Assembly (NCBI GenBank): GCA_023388175.1
Contig: JAEWGT010000008.1
Coordinates: forward strand, 1-64,000
Direction of reading: 5' to 3'
DNA length: 64,000 nt
Origin: Pseudomonadota bacterium
Lineage (GTDB): Bacteria > Pseudomonadota > Alphaproteobacteria > Rhizobiales > Devosiaceae
Part shown: piece by piece, positions 17,136 through 27,219 of the stretch
Layout of the letters: every line of letters starts with the position of its first letter
Numbering within the stretch: the stretch's first letter is position 1
Notes under the pieces: model-generated
Told to the model about the DNA's origin: nothing
Database searches by the model: none
Seen by the model: the letters and a program-made list of their open reading frames with translations, nothing else
Program-made: the position numbers and the translations under genes

Positions 17136-18251
17136 ATGTCGGATACAATCGGTGTTGGCCTTATCGGCACCGGCTATATGGGCAAGTGCCATGCGCTGGC
17201 GTGGACTTCTGTGAAAGCCGTCTTCGGCGATGGGCCAAGGCCGCGCCTCGTGCATCTAGCGGAGGCCAGCGCGGACCTGGCGCAGCAGCGGGCAGGGGAG
17301 TTCGGTTTCGTGCGCGCCACGGATGATTGGAGGACGCTGATTGCTGATCCTGAGGTGGATGTCGTCTCGGTGACGACGCCCAACGCCTTCCATGCCCAGA
17401 TGGCCATTGCGGCGCTTGAAGCTGGCAAGCACGTCTGGTGCGAAAAACCCATGGCGGTGGGTCTTGCCGAAGCCGAACGCATGGAGGCGGCGGCGCGTGC
17501 AAGTGGAAAGGTGGCCATTCTGGGTTACAATTATATCCAGAATCCCATGATCCGCCAGGTCGGAGACCTTATCGCCGGCGGCGCCATCGGCGAGGTCAAT
17601 CATGTCCGCGTCGAGATGGACGAGGACTTCATGGCCGATCCTGACGTTCTCTTCTACTGGAAGAGTGAAGCCAGCTCCGGCTATGGCGCGCTGGACGACT
17701 TTGCCGTCCATCCGCTGAGTCTGCTGCAAACCTTATTGGGTAATCCGACTCGCGTTTTTGCACATCAGGCCAAGCCCTATGCTGATCGACCGCTCCAGGG
17801 GGGCGGAAGACGTGCCGTCGAAACATACGACATTGCCAATGTGCTGTTCGAGATCGGCGCGATCAGCGGGATACTCGCGGTCAATCGTTCTGCCTGGGGC
17901 CGAAAAGGGAGAATTGCACTTCAGATATTCGGCTCGGCGGGGAGCATCGTCTATGATCAGGAGCGCATGAACGAACTTAAGATCTATCGAGCACAGGGGC
18001 CGGTTGCAGGGCAGGGATATGCCAATATTCTGGCTGCACCCAGCCACAAACCGTATGACAGGTTTATTCCCGCACCCGGCCACGGCCTGGGCTTCAATGA
18101 CCTCAAGATCATCGAATGCCACGAATTGCTGGGCGCCATCCTTGGCCAGCCGGCGCGGGTGATCGACTTCAGCGCGGGCCTGCAGATCGAGCGCGCCGTT
18201 CACGCGATGGCGCGCAGTCATCTCGAACAGCGCTGGATCGATCTGACTTAG
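17136..18251 (+). CDS. Gfo/Idh/MocA family oxidoreductase
   Basis: 371-residue NAD(P)-dependent dehydrogenase of sugars or polyols. The N-terminal Rossmann motif GLIGTGYMG, the CEKPMAVG motif with the conserved Lys, and the second-domain GALDDFAVHPLSLLQ with candidate catalytic Asp and His are seen. Start chosen at 17136 because AGGGA lies seven bases upstream; an ATG at 17130 adds two residues. It starts 10 bases after the ATPase and probably oxidises the imported compound, or a product of it, but the substrate is not known. Confidence 0.88.
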   Translation: MSDTIGVGLIGTGYMGKCHALAWTSVKAVFGDGPRPRLVHLAEASADLAQQRAGEFGFVRATDDWRTLIADPEVDVVSVTTPNAFHAQMAIAALEAGKHVWCEKPMAVGLAEAERMEAAARASGKVAILGYNYIQNPMIRQVGDLIAGGAIGEVNHVRVEMDEDFMADPDVLFYWKSEASSGYGALDDFAVHPLSLLQTLLGNPTRVFAHQAKPYADRPLQGGGRRAVETYDIANVLFEIGAISGILAVNRSAWGRKGRIALQIFGSAGSIVYDQERMNELKIYRAQGPVAGQGYANILAAPSHKPYDRFIPAPGHGLGFNDLKIIECHELLGAILGQPARVIDFSAGLQIERAVHAMARSHLEQRWIDLT

Positions 18252-18283
18252 TCAGATACCCACCTGTACTAAAGTGAAACGGT

Positions 18284-18320
18284 ACTGGACGGATTGTATG
18301 AACTCCGTCCAGTCGTCAAT
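18284..18320 (+). terminator. Terminator-like hairpin after the sugar operon
   Basis: A perfect 10-bp stem ACTGGACGGA/TCCGTCCAGT (18284-18293, 18304-18313) is followed by a weak AATTTTA tract, 32 bases after the oxidoreductase stop. It closes the module before rpsL. Confidence 0.7.
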
Positions 18321-18388
18321 TTTATGCTTTCGACCTCGCAACCAACCGAAACGCATGGCTCTCCCTCAGGTTTTTCGAGAAAGAATCC

Positions 18389-18417
18389 TTGACGGGGCGA
18401 GTCATCGGCTCTAAACA
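18389..18417 (+). promoter_or_regulatory. Candidate promoter of the rpsL (str) operon
   Basis: TTGACG (18389-18394) is followed after 17 bases by TAAACA (18412-18417). This would give a leader of about 240 bases. A second possibility is TATAAT at 18633-18638 with TTTGGT 16 bases upstream, close to the gene. The 411-base gap 18252-18662 holds no gene; besides the hairpin above it has a small CCGAA/TTCGG stem near 18580-18600. Confidence 0.5.
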
Positions 18418-18662
18418 GCGCCTACCTTAGCGGTCGGTCGTGGTTGTCACGCCGGGTCCCTGCCACCTTGTGCGGGAATCCAGGGCAATCAAACACACTG
18501 TCGGGTAACTAGACGAAGTAAATCCTTGTGCGCATGACTGCGGCCTTCGGGTGGTGGTCCGCTGCAATTGGGGCGCTGCCGAATCCTTAGGGGTTTCGGG
18601 TAAGCGCCGCTTTGGTTTGCTTGTGTAGACCGTATAATTTTGGACCAATGGAATAGAGCGCA

Positions 18663-19034
18663 ATGCCCACCATTAATCAGCTGATCCGCAAGCCACGCGC
18701 CAGCAAGCCAAAGCGGAACAAAGTTCCGGCCATGGAAGCCAACCCGCAGAAGCGCGGTGTGTGCTCCCGTGTGTACACGACGACCCCGAAGAAGCCGAAC
18801 TCGGCTCTGCGCAAGGTGGCCAAGGTTCGCCTGACCAACCAGCGCGAAGTGATTTCGTACATCCCGGGTGAAGGTCACAACCTTCAGGAGCACTCCGTTG
18901 TGCTCATCCGCGGCGGCCGCGTGCGCGACCTGCCGGGTGTCCGTTATCACGTGCTCCGCGGTGTGCTTGACACGCAGAGCGTGAAGGACCGCAAGCAACG
19001 CCGTTCCAAGTACGGCGCGAAGCGTCCGAAGTAA
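18663..19034 (+). CDS. rpsL: 30S ribosomal protein S12
   Basis: Decoding-centre protein, 123 residues. The TTPKKPNSALRKVAK loop has the streptomycin-sensitive Lys43. The second loop reads GGRVRDLPGVRY: residue 88, which is Lys in E. coli and most bacteria, is Arg (codon CGC). Lys88Arg causes streptomycin resistance in Mycobacterium tuberculosis and E. coli. Asp89, the target of RimO (encoded at 55296), is kept. First gene of the str operon, 14 bases before rpsG. Confidence 0.98.
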   Translation: MPTINQLIRKPRASKPKRNKVPAMEANPQKRGVCSRVYTTTPKKPNSALRKVAKVRLTNQREVISYIPGEGHNLQEHSVVLIRGGRVRDLPGVRYHVLRGVLDTQSVKDRKQRRSKYGAKRPK

Positions 19035-19048
19035 GGAGAATTTGAGTC

Positions 19049-19519
19049 ATGTCCCGTCGCCACCGCGCAGAGAAGCGTGACGTTATTCCTGATCCCAAGT
19101 TCGGCGATCTGGTTGTCACCAAGTTCATGAACTCCCTGATGAAGGACGGCAAGAAGTCTGCTGCCGAATCCATCGTCTATGGCGCTTTCGACATCGTCGA
19201 AAGCAAGACCAAGCAGGACCCCATCACCGTGTTCCACGGCGCCCTGGACAATATTCGTCCGGCCGTTGAAGTGCGTTCGCGCCGCGTTGGTGGTGCGACC
19301 TATCAGGTTCCGGTTGAAGTCCGCACCGACCGTCAGCAGGCACTGGCCATTCGCTGGCTCATCGATTCCGCCCGCAAGCGCGGTGAGAACACCATGCGTG
19401 AGCGTCTCTCGGGCGAGCTCATGGACGCAATGAATGGCCGTGGTCAGGCCGTCAAGAAGCGCGAAGATACGCACCGTATGGCTGATGCCAACCGTGCCTT
19501 CTCGCACTACCGCTGGTAG
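19049..19519 (+). CDS. rpsG: 30S ribosomal protein S7
   Basis: Organises the head of the small subunit by binding the 3' domain of 16S rRNA; a known autoregulator of the str operon in E. coli. Length of 156 residues is standard. The N-terminal MSRRHRAEKRDVIPDPKFGD and the central RSRRVGGATYQVPVEV motif are typical. Preceded by AAGGAG and separated from fusA by 12 bases. Confidence 0.98.
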   Translation: MSRRHRAEKRDVIPDPKFGDLVVTKFMNSLMKDGKKSAAESIVYGAFDIVESKTKQDPITVFHGALDNIRPAVEVRSRRVGGATYQVPVEVRTDRQQALAIRWLIDSARKRGENTMRERLSGELMDAMNGRGQAVKKREDTHRMADANRAFSHYRW

Positions 19520-19531
19520 TAGGAGCGCCCA

Positions 19532-21622
19532 ATGGCACGCGAATACCCGATTAATCTCTATCGTAACTTCGGCATCATGGCTCACATCGATGCTGGCAAG
19601 ACGACCACGACCGAGCGTATCCTCTACTACACCGGCAAGTCCCATAAGATCGGCGAAGTCCATGACGGCGCTGCGACCATGGACTGGATGGAGCAGGAGC
19701 AGGAACGCGGCATCACCATCACTTCGGCTGCGACGACCACATTCTGGAAGTCGCGCGAAGGTGTGATGCACCGTTTCAATATCATCGACACCCCCGGCCA
19801 CGTGGACTTCACCATCGAAGTCGAGCGTTCGCTGCGCGTGCTCGACGGTGCCGTTGCCCTGCTCGATGCCAATGCCGGTGTTGAGCCGCAGACGGAAACC
19901 GTCTGGCGCCAGGCCGACAAGTACCACGTTCCGCGTCTGATCTTCGTCAACAAGATGGACAAGATCGGTGCCGATTTCTACCGTTGCGTGGAAATGATCG
20001 GGTCGCGTCTGGGTGCCAAGGGCGTTCCTGTCCAGCTGCCGATCGGTGCCGAGAACGAGTTCAAGGGCGTTGTCGACCTGATCGAGATGAATGCTCTGAT
20101 CTGGCGCAACGAAGAGCTCGGCGCTCAGTGGGATGTCGTGGAAATCCCGGCTGACCTCAAGGAAAAGGCCGAGAAGTACCGCGAGCAGATGATCGAAGCA
20201 GCCGTCGAAATGGACGATGCTGCCATGGAAGCCTATCTCGAAGGCGAAGTGCCGAACAACGACACCATCCGTCGTCTGCTTCGTCGCGGCGTGATCGACA
20301 CCAAGTTCTTCCTGGTTTTTGCCGGCTCTGCCTTCAAGAACAAGGGCGTTCAGCCGCTGCTCGATGGCGTTGTGGACTTCCTGCCGTCTCCGTCGGACGT
20401 TCCTGCAATCCAGGGCATCGACGCCAAGACCGAAGAGCCGATCGAGCGTCACGCTGACGACAACGAGCCGCTCTCGATGCTGGCTTTCAAGATCGCGAAC
20501 GACCCGCATATGGGTTCGCTGACCTTCTGCCGCATCTATTCGGGTCACCTCGAAGCCGGCATCAGCCTGGAAAACACCGTGAAGGGCAAGCGCGAACGCG
20601 TTGGCCGCATGTTCCAGATGCACGCCAATAGCCGCGAGCAGATCACCGAAGCCTTCGCTGGCGACATCGTTGCTATCGTTGGTCTCAAGGACACCACCAC
20701 TGGTGATACCCTTGCTCCGACGAACTCGCAGGTTATCCTCGAGCGCATGATCTTCCCAGATCCGGTTATCGACATCTCCGTCGAGCCGAAGTCCAAGGCT
20801 GACCAGGAGAAGATGGGCCTCGCGCTCAATCGCCTCGCTGCCGAAGATCCGTCTTTCCGCGTCAAGACCGACGAAGAATCCGGCCAGACCATCATTTCGG
20901 GCATGGGCGAATTGCACCTCGACATTCTCGTCGACCGCATGAAGCGCGAGTTCAAGGTGGAAGCCAATATCGGTCAGCCGCAGGTGGCGTATCGTGAAAC
21001 GATCACCCGCAAGACCGACAAGGACTACACCCACAAGAAGCAGTCCGGTGGTTCGGGTCAGTTTGCCCGTATCAAGATCACGGTCGAGCCGGGTGAAGTT
21101 GGCAAGGGCCTTGAATTCGTCAACGCCATTGTCGGCGGTGCCGTGCCCAAGGAATACATTCCCGGCGTCAGCAAGGGTATCGAATCGGTCATGGGCGCTG
21201 GCCCGCTGATCGGCTTCCCGGTCGTTGACGTGAAGGTTACCCTCACCGACGGCGCCTACCACGACGTCGACTCTTCGGTCCTCGCCTTCGAAATCGCTGG
21301 TCGCGCTGGCTTCCGTGAAGCTCTGCGTGAAGCGGGCCCGAAGATCCTCGAGCCGATCATGAAGGTTGAAGTTGTGACGCCGGAAGATTACATGGGCGAC
21401 GTCATCGGCGACCTCAACTCGCGTCGTGGGCAGATCCAGGGCACTGAAAGCCGTGGTGTGGTCCAGGTCGTGAATGCGTTCGTGCCGCTTGCAAACATGT
21501 TCGGGTATGTGAACTCGCTGCGCTCCATGAGCCAGGGTCGTGCACAATACACCATGGTGTTCGATCACTACGAACAGGTTCCGCAGGCAGTCGCCGACGA
21601 AGTCCAGGCCAAGTACGCCTAA
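19532..21622 (+). CDS. fusA: Elongation factor G
   Basis: GTPase that drives translocation and, with RRF, ribosome recycling. The 696-residue protein has Walker A AHIDAGKT (residues 17-24), DTPGH, the NKMD specificity motif and the five-domain layout, including the domain IV loop with SGGSGQFARIKI. It is the only fusA in the window. A very long antisense frame across this gene is a codon-usage artefact. It lies 66 bases before tuf copy 2. Confidence 0.98.
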   Translation: MAREYPINLYRNFGIMAHIDAGKTTTTERILYYTGKSHKIGEVHDGAATMDWMEQEQERGITITSAATTTFWKSREGVMHRFNIIDTPGHVDFTIEVERSLRVLDGAVALLDANAGVEPQTETVWRQADKYHVPRLIFVNKMDKIGADFYRCVEMIGSRLGAKGVPVQLPIGAENEFKGVVDLIEMNALIWRNEELGAQWDVVEIPADLKEKAEKYREQMIEAAVEMDDAAMEAYLEGEVPNNDTIRRLLRRGVIDTKFFLVFAGSAFKNKGVQPLLDGVVDFLPSPSDVPAIQGIDAKTEEPIERHADDNEPLSMLAFKIANDPHMGSLTFCRIYSGHLEAGISLENTVKGKRERVGRMFQMHANSREQITEAFAGDIVAIVGLKDTTTGDTLAPTNSQVILERMIFPDPVIDISVEPKSKADQEKMGLALNRLAAEDPSFRVKTDEESGQTIISGMGELHLDILVDRMKREFKVEANIGQPQVAYRETITRKTDKDYTHKKQSGGSGQFARIKITVEPGEVGKGLEFVNAIVGGAVPKEYIPGVSKGIESVMGAGPLIGFPVVDVKVTLTDGAYHDVDSSVLAFEIAGRAGFREALREAGPKILEPIMKVEVVTPEDYMGDVIGDLNSRRGQIQGTESRGVVQVVNAFVPLANMFGYVNSLRSMSQGRAQYTMVFDHYEQVPQAVADEVQAKYA

Positions 21623-21688
21623 CAACAGCGCAAGCTAATAAACTCAACTGTAAGTCGGCGATTGCGCTGACGAATTTGGAGAAAAGCG

Positions 21689-22879
<1,191 letters not shown>

Positions 22880-22894
22880 GCGTCACCAAGACAT

Positions 22895-22930
22895 TCGCGG
22901 CGCGCGATTGAGCGCGCCGCGATCCATTTT
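22895..22930 (+). terminator. Partial terminator/attenuator between tuf and rpsJ
   Basis: A perfect 11-bp stem TCGCGGCGCGC/GCGCGCCGCGA (22895-22905, 22912-22922) with a six-base loop is followed by TCCATTTT. It could separate or attenuate the str and S10 operons. Confidence 0.6.
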
Positions 22931-22946
22931 GTCAGGATTTGAGAAG

Positions 22947-23255
22947 ATGAACGGTCAGAATATTCGCATCCGCCTCAAGGCGTTTGACCATCGCGTGCTC
23001 GACACCTCGACCCGCGAGATCGTCAACACCGCCAAGCGTACGGGTGCGCAGGTACGGGGCCCGATCCCGCTGCCGACCCGCATCGACAAGTTCACCGTCA
23101 ACCGCTCGCCGCATATCGACAAGAAGGCGCGTGAGCAGTTCGAGATCCGGACCCACAAGCGTCTGCTTGACATTGTGGACCCGACCCCTCAGACGGTCGA
23201 TGCACTGATGAAGCTCGATCTCGCCGCCGGCGTCGACGTCGAAATCAAGCTCTAA
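22947..23255 (+). CDS. rpsJ: 30S ribosomal protein S10
   Basis: Head protein of the small subunit that also serves as NusE in antitermination. The ATG at 22947 gives the standard 102-residue protein beginning MNGQNIRIRLKAFDHRVLD; an in-frame start at 22908 lies in the hairpin and is rejected. Contains TGAQVRGPIPLPTR and SPHIDKKAREQFE. First gene of the S10 operon, 81 bases before rplC. Confidence 0.98.
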   Translation: MNGQNIRIRLKAFDHRVLDTSTREIVNTAKRTGAQVRGPIPLPTRIDKFTVNRSPHIDKKAREQFEIRTHKRLLDIVDPTPQTVDALMKLDLAAGVDVEIKL

Positions 23256-23336
23256 AAACAAAGTTTCCGCGCCTGCCGCAAAAAGGGTCCTCTGAAACCA
23301 TGACCCGGCAGAGCGCCAAATGAAAAGGTAAAACCG

Positions 23337-24032
23337 ATGCGTTCTGGATTGATCGCACAGAAGCTGGGGATGACCCGCATCTTCGCAGAGGACGGCTCGC
23401 ACGTTCCCGTGACGGTGCTCAGCCTGCAGAATTGCCAGGTTGTTGGTCAGCGTACCGTCGAAAAGGACGGCTATGTCGCTCTGCAGCTTGGCGCTGGCCA
23501 GGCCAAGGCCAAGAACATCTCCAAGGCCGAGCGTGGGCAATATGCCGTCGCCAAGGTCGAGCCCAAGCGTCACGTGGCAGAGTTCCGCGTGGATGCCGAC
23601 AGCCTCATCGAGGTTGGCGCTACGTTCAAGGCCGACCATTTCGCCGAAGGCCAGCTGGTCGACGTGACCGGAACCTCCATCGGTAAGGGTTTTGCTGGCG
23701 GTATGAAGCGCTGGAACTTCGGTGGTCTGCGCGCCTCGCACGGTGTGTCCGTGTCGCACCGCTCCATCGGTTCGACCGGTGGCCGTCAGGACCCGGGCAA
23801 GACCTTCAAGAACAAGAAGATGCCGGGCCATATGGGTGATCGTCGTATCACCACGCAGAACGTCAAGGTCGTCAAGACCGACGTGGAGCGTGGTCTTATC
23901 ATGATCCAGGGTTCGGTTCCCGGCTCCAAGGGTGCCTGGATCATGATCAAGGACGCCGTCAAGAAGCCGGCTCCCGCGAACGCAGCCTTCCCGGGTTCGT
24001 TCGAGGCCGCAGCTGCGGGAGAAACGAAGTAA
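23337..24032 (+). CDS. rplC: 50S ribosomal protein L3
   Basis: Assembly-initiating protein near the peptidyl transferase centre. The 231-residue protein starts MRSGLIAQKLGMTRIFAEDG and has the GKGFAGGMKRWNFGGLRASHG loop and GHMGDRR motif. Its C-terminal tail is Ala/Pro/Gly-rich (KPAPANAAFPGSFEAAAAG), longer than in E. coli (209 residues) as is common in this group. rplD starts at the next base after its stop. Confidence 0.98.
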   Translation: MRSGLIAQKLGMTRIFAEDGSHVPVTVLSLQNCQVVGQRTVEKDGYVALQLGAGQAKAKNISKAERGQYAVAKVEPKRHVAEFRVDADSLIEVGATFKADHFAEGQLVDVTGTSIGKGFAGGMKRWNFGGLRASHGVSVSHRSIGSTGGRQDPGKTFKNKKMPGHMGDRRITTQNVKVVKTDVERGLIMIQGSVPGSKGAWIMIKDAVKKPAPANAAFPGSFEAAAAGETK

Positions 24033-24653
24033 ATGGAACTCAAGGTAACCACTCTCGACGGCAAGGCCGCCGGTTCGGTCGATCTCAAGGACGACGTCTT
24101 CGGTCTCGAAGTCCGTCCCGACATTCTGCACCGCATGGTTCGCTACCAGCAGCTCAAGGCCATGGCCGGCACGCATGACGTGAAGAACCGGTCGGAAGGC
24201 GCTGCCACGGGCAAGAAGTTCGTGAAGCAGAAGGGTTCGGGCGGCGCTCGTCATGGCGATCGCAAGGCTCCCCAGTTCCGTGGCGGTGGCCGTGCATTCG
24301 GTCCGACCCCGCGCAGCCACGCAATCGACCTTCCCAAGAAGGTTCGTGCCCTGGCGCTGAAGCATGCCCTGTCGTCCAAGGCCAAGGCTGGCTCGCTGAT
24401 CGTTATTGACAGCGTTGCCCAGAAGGAAGCCAAGACCGCTGCTCTGCGTACGACCTTCGGCAAGCTGGAATGGGCGAATGCCCTGATCATCGATGGCGCG
24501 AATGTCGACCAGAACTTTGCTCTGGCTGCCCGCAACATCCCGAATATCGACGTGCTGCCGGTGCAGGGGATCAACGTTGTGTCGATCCTGAAGCGTGACA
24601 AGCTCGTCCTCACCAAGGCAGCGCTCGAGGCGCTCGAAGCGAGGTTCGCATGA
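24033..24653 (+). CDS. rplD: 50S ribosomal protein L4
   Basis: Lines the peptide exit tunnel and is the known autorepressor of the S10 operon in E. coli (not shown here). 206 residues; the tunnel loop region GTHDVKNRSEG and KGSGGARHGDRKAPQFRGGG is clear. It abuts rplC with no gap and overlaps rplW by four bases (ATGA), so the genes are translationally coupled. Confidence 0.98.
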   Translation: MELKVTTLDGKAAGSVDLKDDVFGLEVRPDILHRMVRYQQLKAMAGTHDVKNRSEGAATGKKFVKQKGSGGARHGDRKAPQFRGGGRAFGPTPRSHAIDLPKKVRALALKHALSSKAKAGSLIVIDSVAQKEAKTAALRTTFGKLEWANALIIDGANVDQNFALAARNIPNIDVLPVQGINVVSILKRDKLVLTKAALEALEARFA

Positions 24654-24943
24654 ACAAGCTTGCCGCTTACGACATCATCCGTAACCCCGTCGTGACGGAA
24701 AAGTCGACCATGGCTTCCGAAGCCAACCAGGTCGTCTTCGACGTCGCCATCGACGCCAACAAGACCGAGATCAAGGCCGCCGTCGAGCAGCTCTTCTCGG
24801 TCAAGGTCAAGGCAGTGAACACCCTGGTCCGCAAGGGCAAGGTGAAGCGCTTCCGCGGTCGCGTCGGTGTGCGCAATGACGTGAAGAAGGCCGTTGTAAC
24901 TCTGGTTGACGGCCAGTCGATCGATATTTCGACCGGCCTCTAA
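24650..24943 (+). CDS. rplW: 50S ribosomal protein L23
   Basis: Exit-tunnel rim protein and docking site for trigger factor and SRP. 97 residues with the usual YDIIRNPVVTEKSTMASE start and NTLVRKGKVKRFRGRVG loop. Starts in a four-base overlap with rplD; 18 bases before rplB. Confidence 0.97.
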   Translation: MNKLAAYDIIRNPVVTEKSTMASEANQVVFDVAIDANKTEIKAAVEQLFSVKVKAVNTLVRKGKVKRFRGRVGVRNDVKKAVVTLVDGQSIDISTGL

Positions 24944-24961
24944 GGGACAAGAGACAGACAA

Positions 24962-25801
24962 ATGGCTCTAAAGACTTACAATCCCACCTCCGAAGGCCGT
25001 CGTACGCTGATCACGACCGACCGTTCGGAACTGTGGAAGGGCAAGCCGGTCAAGACCTTGACCGAAGGCCTCAGCAAGACCGGTGGCCGTAACAATCACG
25101 GCCGCATCACTGCCTTTCATCGCGGTGGTGGTCACAAGCGCAGCTATCGCCTGATCGATTTCAAGCGCGTGAAGTTCGACATGGTCGGGACCGTTGAACG
25201 TCTCGAGTATGATCCGAACCGCACGGCTTGGATCGCGCTCATCAAGTATGAAGATGGCGAGCTGAACTACATCATTGCTCCGCAGCGTCTTTCCGCCGGC
25301 GACAAGGTCATCTCCTCGATGAACGGCGCCGACGTGAAGCCCGGCAACGCAATGCCGCTGGAACGCATGCCGGTTGGCACGATCGTGCACAATATCGAGC
25401 TCAAGCCCCGCAAGGGTGCGCAGGTGGCTCGTTCGGCTGGTGCCTATGCCCAGTATGTGGGCCGTGACCAGGGTTGGGCCATTCTGCGCCTCAACTCGGG
25501 TGAGCAGCGCCGCGTTCATGGCTCCTGCCTCGCCACCGTTGGTGCCGTGTCCAACCAGGACCACTCCAACACGTCGCTCGGCAAGGCCGGTCGTAACCGC
25601 TGGTTGGGCCGCAAGCCCGTCAACCGCGGCGTGACCATGAACCCGGTCGACCACCCGCATGGTGGTGGTGAAGGCCGTACCTCGGGTGGCCGTCATCCGG
25701 TTACGCCGTGGGGCAAGCCCACCAAGGGCAAGCGTACGCGCAGCAACAAGGCTACGGACCAGTTTATCGTTCGCAGCCGTCACGTGAAGAAGGGCAGGTA
25801 A
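24962..25801 (+). CDS. rplB: 50S ribosomal protein L2
   Basis: Essential for subunit joining and the peptidyl transferase centre. 279 residues, the usual length. The signature NPVDHPHGGGEGRTSGGRHPVT with the conserved His is present, as is the C-terminal basic tail. rpsS follows after three bases. Confidence 0.98.
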   Translation: MALKTYNPTSEGRRTLITTDRSELWKGKPVKTLTEGLSKTGGRNNHGRITAFHRGGGHKRSYRLIDFKRVKFDMVGTVERLEYDPNRTAWIALIKYEDGELNYIIAPQRLSAGDKVISSMNGADVKPGNAMPLERMPVGTIVHNIELKPRKGAQVARSAGAYAQYVGRDQGWAILRLNSGEQRRVHGSCLATVGAVSNQDHSNTSLGKAGRNRWLGRKPVNRGVTMNPVDHPHGGGEGRTSGGRHPVTPWGKPTKGKRTRSNKATDQFIVRSRHVKKGR

Positions 25802-25804
25802 GAC

Positions 25805-26083
25805 ATGACCCGTTCGATTTGGAAGGGGCCGTTCGTCGACGGCTATCTGCTCAAGAAGGCCGAGAAGGCCCAGACCTCTGGCCGCAATGATGTGGTCAAG
25901 ATCTGGTCGCGTCGCTCGACCATCCTGCCGCAGTTTGTCGGCATCACGTTCGGCGTACACAACGGCCAGAAGCATGTTCCGGTGAACGTCACCGAAGACA
26001 TGATCGGTCACAAGTTCGGTGAGTTCGCTCCGACCCGTACCTATTACGGGCACGCGGCCGACAAGAAGGCCAAGAGGAAGTAA
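25805..26083 (+). CDS. rpsS: 30S ribosomal protein S19
   Basis: Small-subunit head protein paired with S13. 92 residues, starting MTRSIWKGPFVDGYLLKKAEK, with WSRRSTILPQFVGITFGVHNG and FAPTRTYYGH motifs. Three bases separate it from both rplB and rplV. Confidence 0.98.
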   Translation: MTRSIWKGPFVDGYLLKKAEKAQTSGRNDVVKIWSRRSTILPQFVGITFGVHNGQKHVPVNVTEDMIGHKFGEFAPTRTYYGHAADKKAKRK

Positions 26084-26086
26084 GAG

Positions 26087-26467
26087 ATGAGCAAGCCAAA
26101 GACTGAGCGCGCTCTCAAGGATAACGAGGCAAAGGCTGTTCTGCGCATGCTGCGCATCAGCCCTCAGAAGCTGAACCTCGTCGCGCAGTTGATCCGTGGC
26201 AAGAAGGTCGAGAAGGCTCTGGCCGATCTCGAATTCAGCCACAAGCGCATCTCCGGCCAGGTGAAGAAGGTGCTCGAGAGCGCCATCGCCAATGCCGAGA
26301 ACAATCATGGCCTGGACACCGACGCGCTCGTCGTTGCCGAAGCCTTTGTCGGCAACTCGCTGGTCATGAAGCGTTTCATGGCACGCGGTCGCGGCAAGTC
26401 GGCACGTGTTGAGAAGCCATTTTCGCACCTGACGATCATCGTTCGTCAAGTTGAGGAGGCCGCATAA
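26087..26467 (+). CDS. rplV: 50S ribosomal protein L22
   Basis: Spans 23S rRNA domains and lines the exit tunnel with its beta-hairpin. 126 residues; the LRISPQKLNLVAQLIRGKKV and tunnel loop AFVGNSLVMKRFMARGRGKSARVEKPFSHL are typical. Its stop overlaps the rpsC start by one base (TAATG). Confidence 0.98.
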   Translation: MSKPKTERALKDNEAKAVLRMLRISPQKLNLVAQLIRGKKVEKALADLEFSHKRISGQVKKVLESAIANAENNHGLDTDALVVAEAFVGNSLVMKRFMARGRGKSARVEKPFSHLTIIVRQVEEAA

Positions 26468-27204
26468 TGGGTCAGAAGATCAATCCAATCGGCTTCCGCC
26501 TGGGCATCAACCGCACCTGGGACAGCCGTTGGTTCGCCAACAAGGGCGAATATGGTACGCTGCTGCAGGAAGATCTGAAGATCCGTACGGCTCTGATGAA
26601 GGACCTCAAGGCCGCTGCTGTTTCCAAGATCGTCATCGAGCGTCCGCACCGCAAGTGCCGCGTGTCGATCCACACTGCCCGTCCGGGTATCGTGATCGGC
26701 AAGAAGGGCGCTGACATCGACAAGATCCGCGCCAAGGTGAAGAAGTTCACCGACAGCGAAGTGCACATCAACATCGTTGAAGTGCGCAAGCCGGAAACCG
26801 ACGCGACGCTGGTTGCCCAGGGCATTGCCCAGCAGCTGGAACGCCGTGTGGCATTCCGTCGCGCCATGAAGCGCGCTGTGCAGACGGCGATCCGCATGGG
26901 CGCCGGTGGCATCCGCGTGAACGTTGGTGGCCGTCTCGGTGGTGCCGACATCGCCCGTACCGAATGGTACCGCGAAGGTCGTGTTCCGCTTCACACCCTG
27001 CGTGCCGACATCGACTACGGTACTGCTGAAGCCGAAACCACGTACGGCATCATCGGTATCAAGGTCTGGATCTTCAAGGGCGAAGTCCTTGAGCATGATC
27101 CTTCGGCTCATGAGCGCCGCGCTACCGAAGGTAGTGAAGGTGGTCAGCGTAGCGAACGCGAACCGCGCCGTGAGCGTGGTGATCGCGACCGCGAACGCGC
27201 ATAA
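26467..27204 (+). CDS. rpsC: 30S ribosomal protein S3
   Basis: mRNA-entry helicase protein with a KH domain (about residues 40-107, GIVIGKKGADIDKIR). 245 residues. After the conserved GVKVWIFKGEVLEHDP-like end it carries an extended charged tail rich in Arg, Glu and Gly (last 30 residues), as in other Rhizobiales. Coupled to rplV by a one-base overlap. Confidence 0.97.
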   Translation: MGQKINPIGFRLGINRTWDSRWFANKGEYGTLLQEDLKIRTALMKDLKAAAVSKIVIERPHRKCRVSIHTARPGIVIGKKGADIDKIRAKVKKFTDSEVHINIVEVRKPETDATLVAQGIAQQLERRVAFRRAMKRAVQTAIRMGAGGIRVNVGGRLGGADIARTEWYREGRVPLHTLRADIDYGTAEAETTYGIIGIKVWIFKGEVLEHDPSAHERRATEGSEGGQRSEREPRRERGDRDRERA

Positions 27205-27219
27205 GAAGGTCAGTTTATT

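Noticed and set aside
18947..21625. 892-codon open frame on the minus strand opposite fusA and rpsG
   Set aside because: Highly expressed genes here use GC-rich codons, which leave the antisense frame free of stops. The protein has no recognisable family, and the sense gene is certain.
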